From Oscillospiraceae bacterium (GTDB lineage: Bacteria; Bacillota; Clostridia; Oscillospirales; Oscillospiraceae), in NCBI GenBank assembly GCA_031270395.1, contig JAISXU010000014.1:1-32028 (forward strand): a stretch of 32,028 nucleotides of DNA, written 5' to 3'. Numbering within the stretch: position 1 is the first letter of the stretch; every line of letters begins with the position of its first letter. Shown piece by piece: positions 30,792 through 32,028 of this stretch. Under the pieces are notes generated by a model. It had not been told where the DNA came from. It did no database searches and saw only the letters and a program-made list of their open reading frames with translations. Both the position numbers and the translations under genes were made by a program.

Positions 30792-31061
30792 CTACTCCGC
30801 TTCCGCGAAGTCCGAGTCGATAAGTCGGCAAAGCGTGTCCACGGCGTCAACCTCGTCGAGCCCCTCGCCTATAATGCGTATCGTCGAGCCCTTGGCCACT
30901 CCCAGTGAGAGCACTCCCAACAGACTTTTTGCGTTAACTCTCCGCTCGTCCTTCTCTATCCACAGGCTGCACTTGAATTCATTCGCTTTTTGAATAAGGA
31001 ACGTCGCCGGCCGTGCGTGAAGCCCCACTTGCTTCATAATAGTAGCGGTCTTGACATACAT
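30792..31061 (-). CDS. ptsH: HPr phosphocarrier protein
   Basis: An 89-residue HPr-fold protein. VGLHARPATFL places the PEP-dependent phosphorylation site at His15, and NAKSLLGVLSLGVAKGS places the HPr-kinase site at Ser46, so both regulatory sites of Bacillota HPr are kept; a Crh paralogue would lack His15. It would take phosphate from Enzyme I for sugar uptake and, as HPr(Ser-P), co-repress with CcpA. The ATG at 31061 has GGGAGG 9 bases upstream; a longer frame of 26 more codons is not HPr-like. It is followed by an ABC exporter rather than by ptsI, which is unusual. Transcription probably starts at the promoter at 31144-31172. Confidence 0.93.
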   Translation of the reverse strand: MYVKTATIMKQVGLHARPATFLIQKANEFKCSLWIEKDERRVNAKSLLGVLSLGVAKGSTIRIIGEGLDEVDAVDTLCRLIDSDFAEAE

Positions 31062-31143
31062 GAGACCATACCTCCCATAAACGTGCCGATTTCTGCACCC
31101 TCCGTGCGGACAGTACAGAATATGCCCTTCCGTCAACACCTAT

Positions 31144-31172
31144 ACTTTACCAAATACCGGCGCGTCAGTCAA
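31144..31172 (-). promoter_or_regulatory. Sigma-A-like promoter for the HPr-ABC operon
   Basis: Minus-strand TTGACT (31167-31172), a 17-bp spacer and TAAAGT (31144-31149). The leader to the ATG at 31061 is about 75 bases. No cre-like operator was recognised. Confidence 0.65.
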
Positions 31173-31186
31173 GCTAAATATTTTGC

Positions 31187-31215
31187 GGCCGAGGGCGGGC
31201 GCGCCCCTCTCGGCC
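31187..31215. repeat. GC-rich palindrome upstream of the HPr promoter
   Basis: GGCCGAG (31187-31193) pairs with CTCGGCC (31209-31215), with an inner GGGCGCGCCC palindrome. It starts 15 bases upstream of the -35 box of the HPr promoter. It could be an operator, or another member of the repeat cluster that follows. Confidence 0.45.
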
Positions 31216-31249
31216 CATCATTCGTCCCCGTCCCCGCCGCACCCACGTC

Positions 31250-31389
31250 CCAAAACCGAAACGCAACCCAATGAAATGGTTGCGTTTTGGAGAGGAGGAG
31301 CCCCGTAGCGAGCGAGCTTTCGGCTTTAGCCGGAAGCGAGTCTTAGCGGAAGGGTGCTCCGACGAAGCGCAGTCCGTGTGGACGAGCCG
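31250..31389. repeat. Mosaic palindromic element, inverted copy E
   Basis: Reverse orientation of copy B (752-876). The long hairpin at 31256-31290 has arms CCGAAACGCAACC and GGTTGCGTTTTGG. It is followed by AGAGGAGGAGCCCCGTAGCGAG, a small hairpin CGGCT-TT-AGCCG (31321-31332) in the place of CGCG-TAAA-CGCG, then GCGAGTCTTAGCGG and a GTCCGTGTGGACGAG end. On the plus strand the peptide PKRNPMKWLRFGEEEPRSE is read through the hairpin. Confidence 0.8.
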
Positions 31390-31999
31390 ACAAACACAGT
31401 CAATAGGTAAATATTACCATGAACTCGGCAGACATGATCAACAGAAGATTTTACAGCACAAAGCGGTGCTTCTTGAAACTTTTTTGCCTCATTTAGTTAT
31501 AAACCACACATATTATGTATAATTACAGTAGAAACCGTTACAAGAACGGTTTCTTAACGAATGTAAAAAATATTATAGGTTTTTCCCCAGCCCCGCCGAC
31601 CACCAAAATTTACCCTGACGGAAAACTCCGGCCGCTGCGCGCGACGCAGCAAAACGCGGCTGCGCCGTGGTTTTGGCTTGTGATAGAACATTGTTACATG
31701 CTTTTCCTTATTTGTCAAGTGTTTTGGATAATAATGTATAGAATTTTCCCCGCTTGTTTTGTCGGCGCCGGAGACGGTGCGGCGGACGGCGCGAGACGCG
31801 GAAAAGCGGGGTGGCGTTTCGGATGTTATATCTTGCTAATTTGCTCTCTGGCATGAAATCCGCGTCCGGCTCGCGGCGGGAGACCGCGAGCTGGGAGGGC
31901 GGGTCGAGGCATTTTATCCCATCGGATATGCGTTTTTACGGAAACGCGCCGATTCATAAAATATACCCAATAATAGGTAATAAAAATGGAGGCGTCACG
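31390..31999. other. Gene-free AT-rich gap with several hairpins
   Basis: No convincing gene lies in these 610 bases. Visible structure: TTGAAA (31473-31478) with TATAAA 19 bp later (31498-31503), a weak plus-strand promoter; a perfect 10-bp stem AGAAACCGTT/AACGGTTTCT (31530-31539, 31545-31554); a 6-bp stem GCTGCG/CGCAGC (31634-31650); and a perfect 8-bp stem GCTCGCGG/CCGCGAGC (31869-31876, 31884-31891). TTTACG (31935-31940) and TAAAAT (31957-31962), 16 bp apart, may drive the gene at 32000. Confidence 0.45.
31651..31674. terminator. Possible bidirectional terminator
   Basis: AAAACGCGGC-TGC-GCCGTGGTTTT forms an A/T-flanked GC hairpin with one bulge and ends in TTTT on both strands (GGTTTTGG on plus, GCGTTTTGC on minus). 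No annotated gene ends here, so it may close an unrecognised short transcript or be chance. Confidence 0.35.
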
Positions 32000-32028
32000 A
32001 TGAAAAGAACAGTAAAAGTACGAGCGAG
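32000..32028 (+). CDS. Start of a gene running off the window
   Basis: Only nine codons are visible (MKRTVKVRA). The ATG has GGAGG 7 bases upstream, an optimal ribosome binding site, and lies after a gene-free gap with a possible promoter. The basic start could begin a signal peptide, as in the RCC1/SLH protein that also starts MKRT, but nothing more can be said. Confidence 0.5.

Noticed and set aside
31271-31522. Plus-strand frame of 83 residues beginning inside repeat copy E
   Set aside because: It starts within the hairpin and has no upstream ribosome binding site; only its repeat-derived part resembles anything else in the window.
31515-31856. Plus-strand frame of 113 residues with a hydrophobic stretch
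   Set aside because: No ribosome binding site, mixed composition and interruption by a probable terminator hairpin at 31651-31674.

Overview
The window looks like a chromosomal stretch of a GC-rich (visibly about 60% in core genes) anaerobic Bacillota, probably a Clostridia/Oscillospirales-type bacterium. This rests on the gene families present: an IreB phosphoprotein, an HPr with both His15 and Ser46, S-layer homology (SLH) domains, a split ferredoxin-type glutamate synthase, sigma-A-like promoters and strong GGAGG ribosome binding sites. No rRNA, tRNA or CRISPR array was seen. Nearly every gene is on the minus strand; the exceptions are an SLH gene tail at the left edge, a DEVH-box helicase in the middle and a gene start at the right edge.

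Layout. 1-911: end of an SLH protein, then a 600-bp gene-free cluster of palindromic repeats. 912-5990: a very large secreted alpha-2-macroglobulin-like protein without a recognisable thioester motif. 6350-9556: proC and yajC (translationally coupled, behind a hairpin-rich leader) and htpG with its own promoter. 9696-12122: an Mpi-type serine DNA invertase and an RCC1-repeat/SLH surface protein. 12141-21908: a split glutamate synthase gene set (GXGXG domain, FAD oxidoreductase, polyferredoxin, FMN domain, glutamine amidotransferase) whose expected contiguous order is broken by a DinJ/YafQ toxin-antitoxin pair, a BglII-family restriction-modification pair, purA and two unrecognised AT-rich genes. 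22030-24567: ireB and the divergent helicase. 24548-28624: an M18 aminopeptidase and a prfA-tsaC-coaE operon. 28989-31061: an HPr gene followed by an ABC exporter. 31062-31999: mostly gene-free, with another repeat element and several hairpins, before a gene starting at 32000.

How the genes work together. The amidotransferase part would release ammonia from glutamine, the FMN part would make glutamate from 2-oxoglutarate, the GXGXG helix would brace them, and the polyferredoxin plus FAD oxidoreductase would deliver electrons. The restriction-modification and toxin-antitoxin genes are selfish or defensive modules embedded in that metabolic locus.

The most unusual signal is a mosaic family of palindromic repeats in the intergenic gaps. 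Its hairpin stems vary in a compensated way, its copies are nested inside one another, and five of five copies keep the same short open reading frame on one strand (consensus core KRxPxxWxRFGE-E/D).
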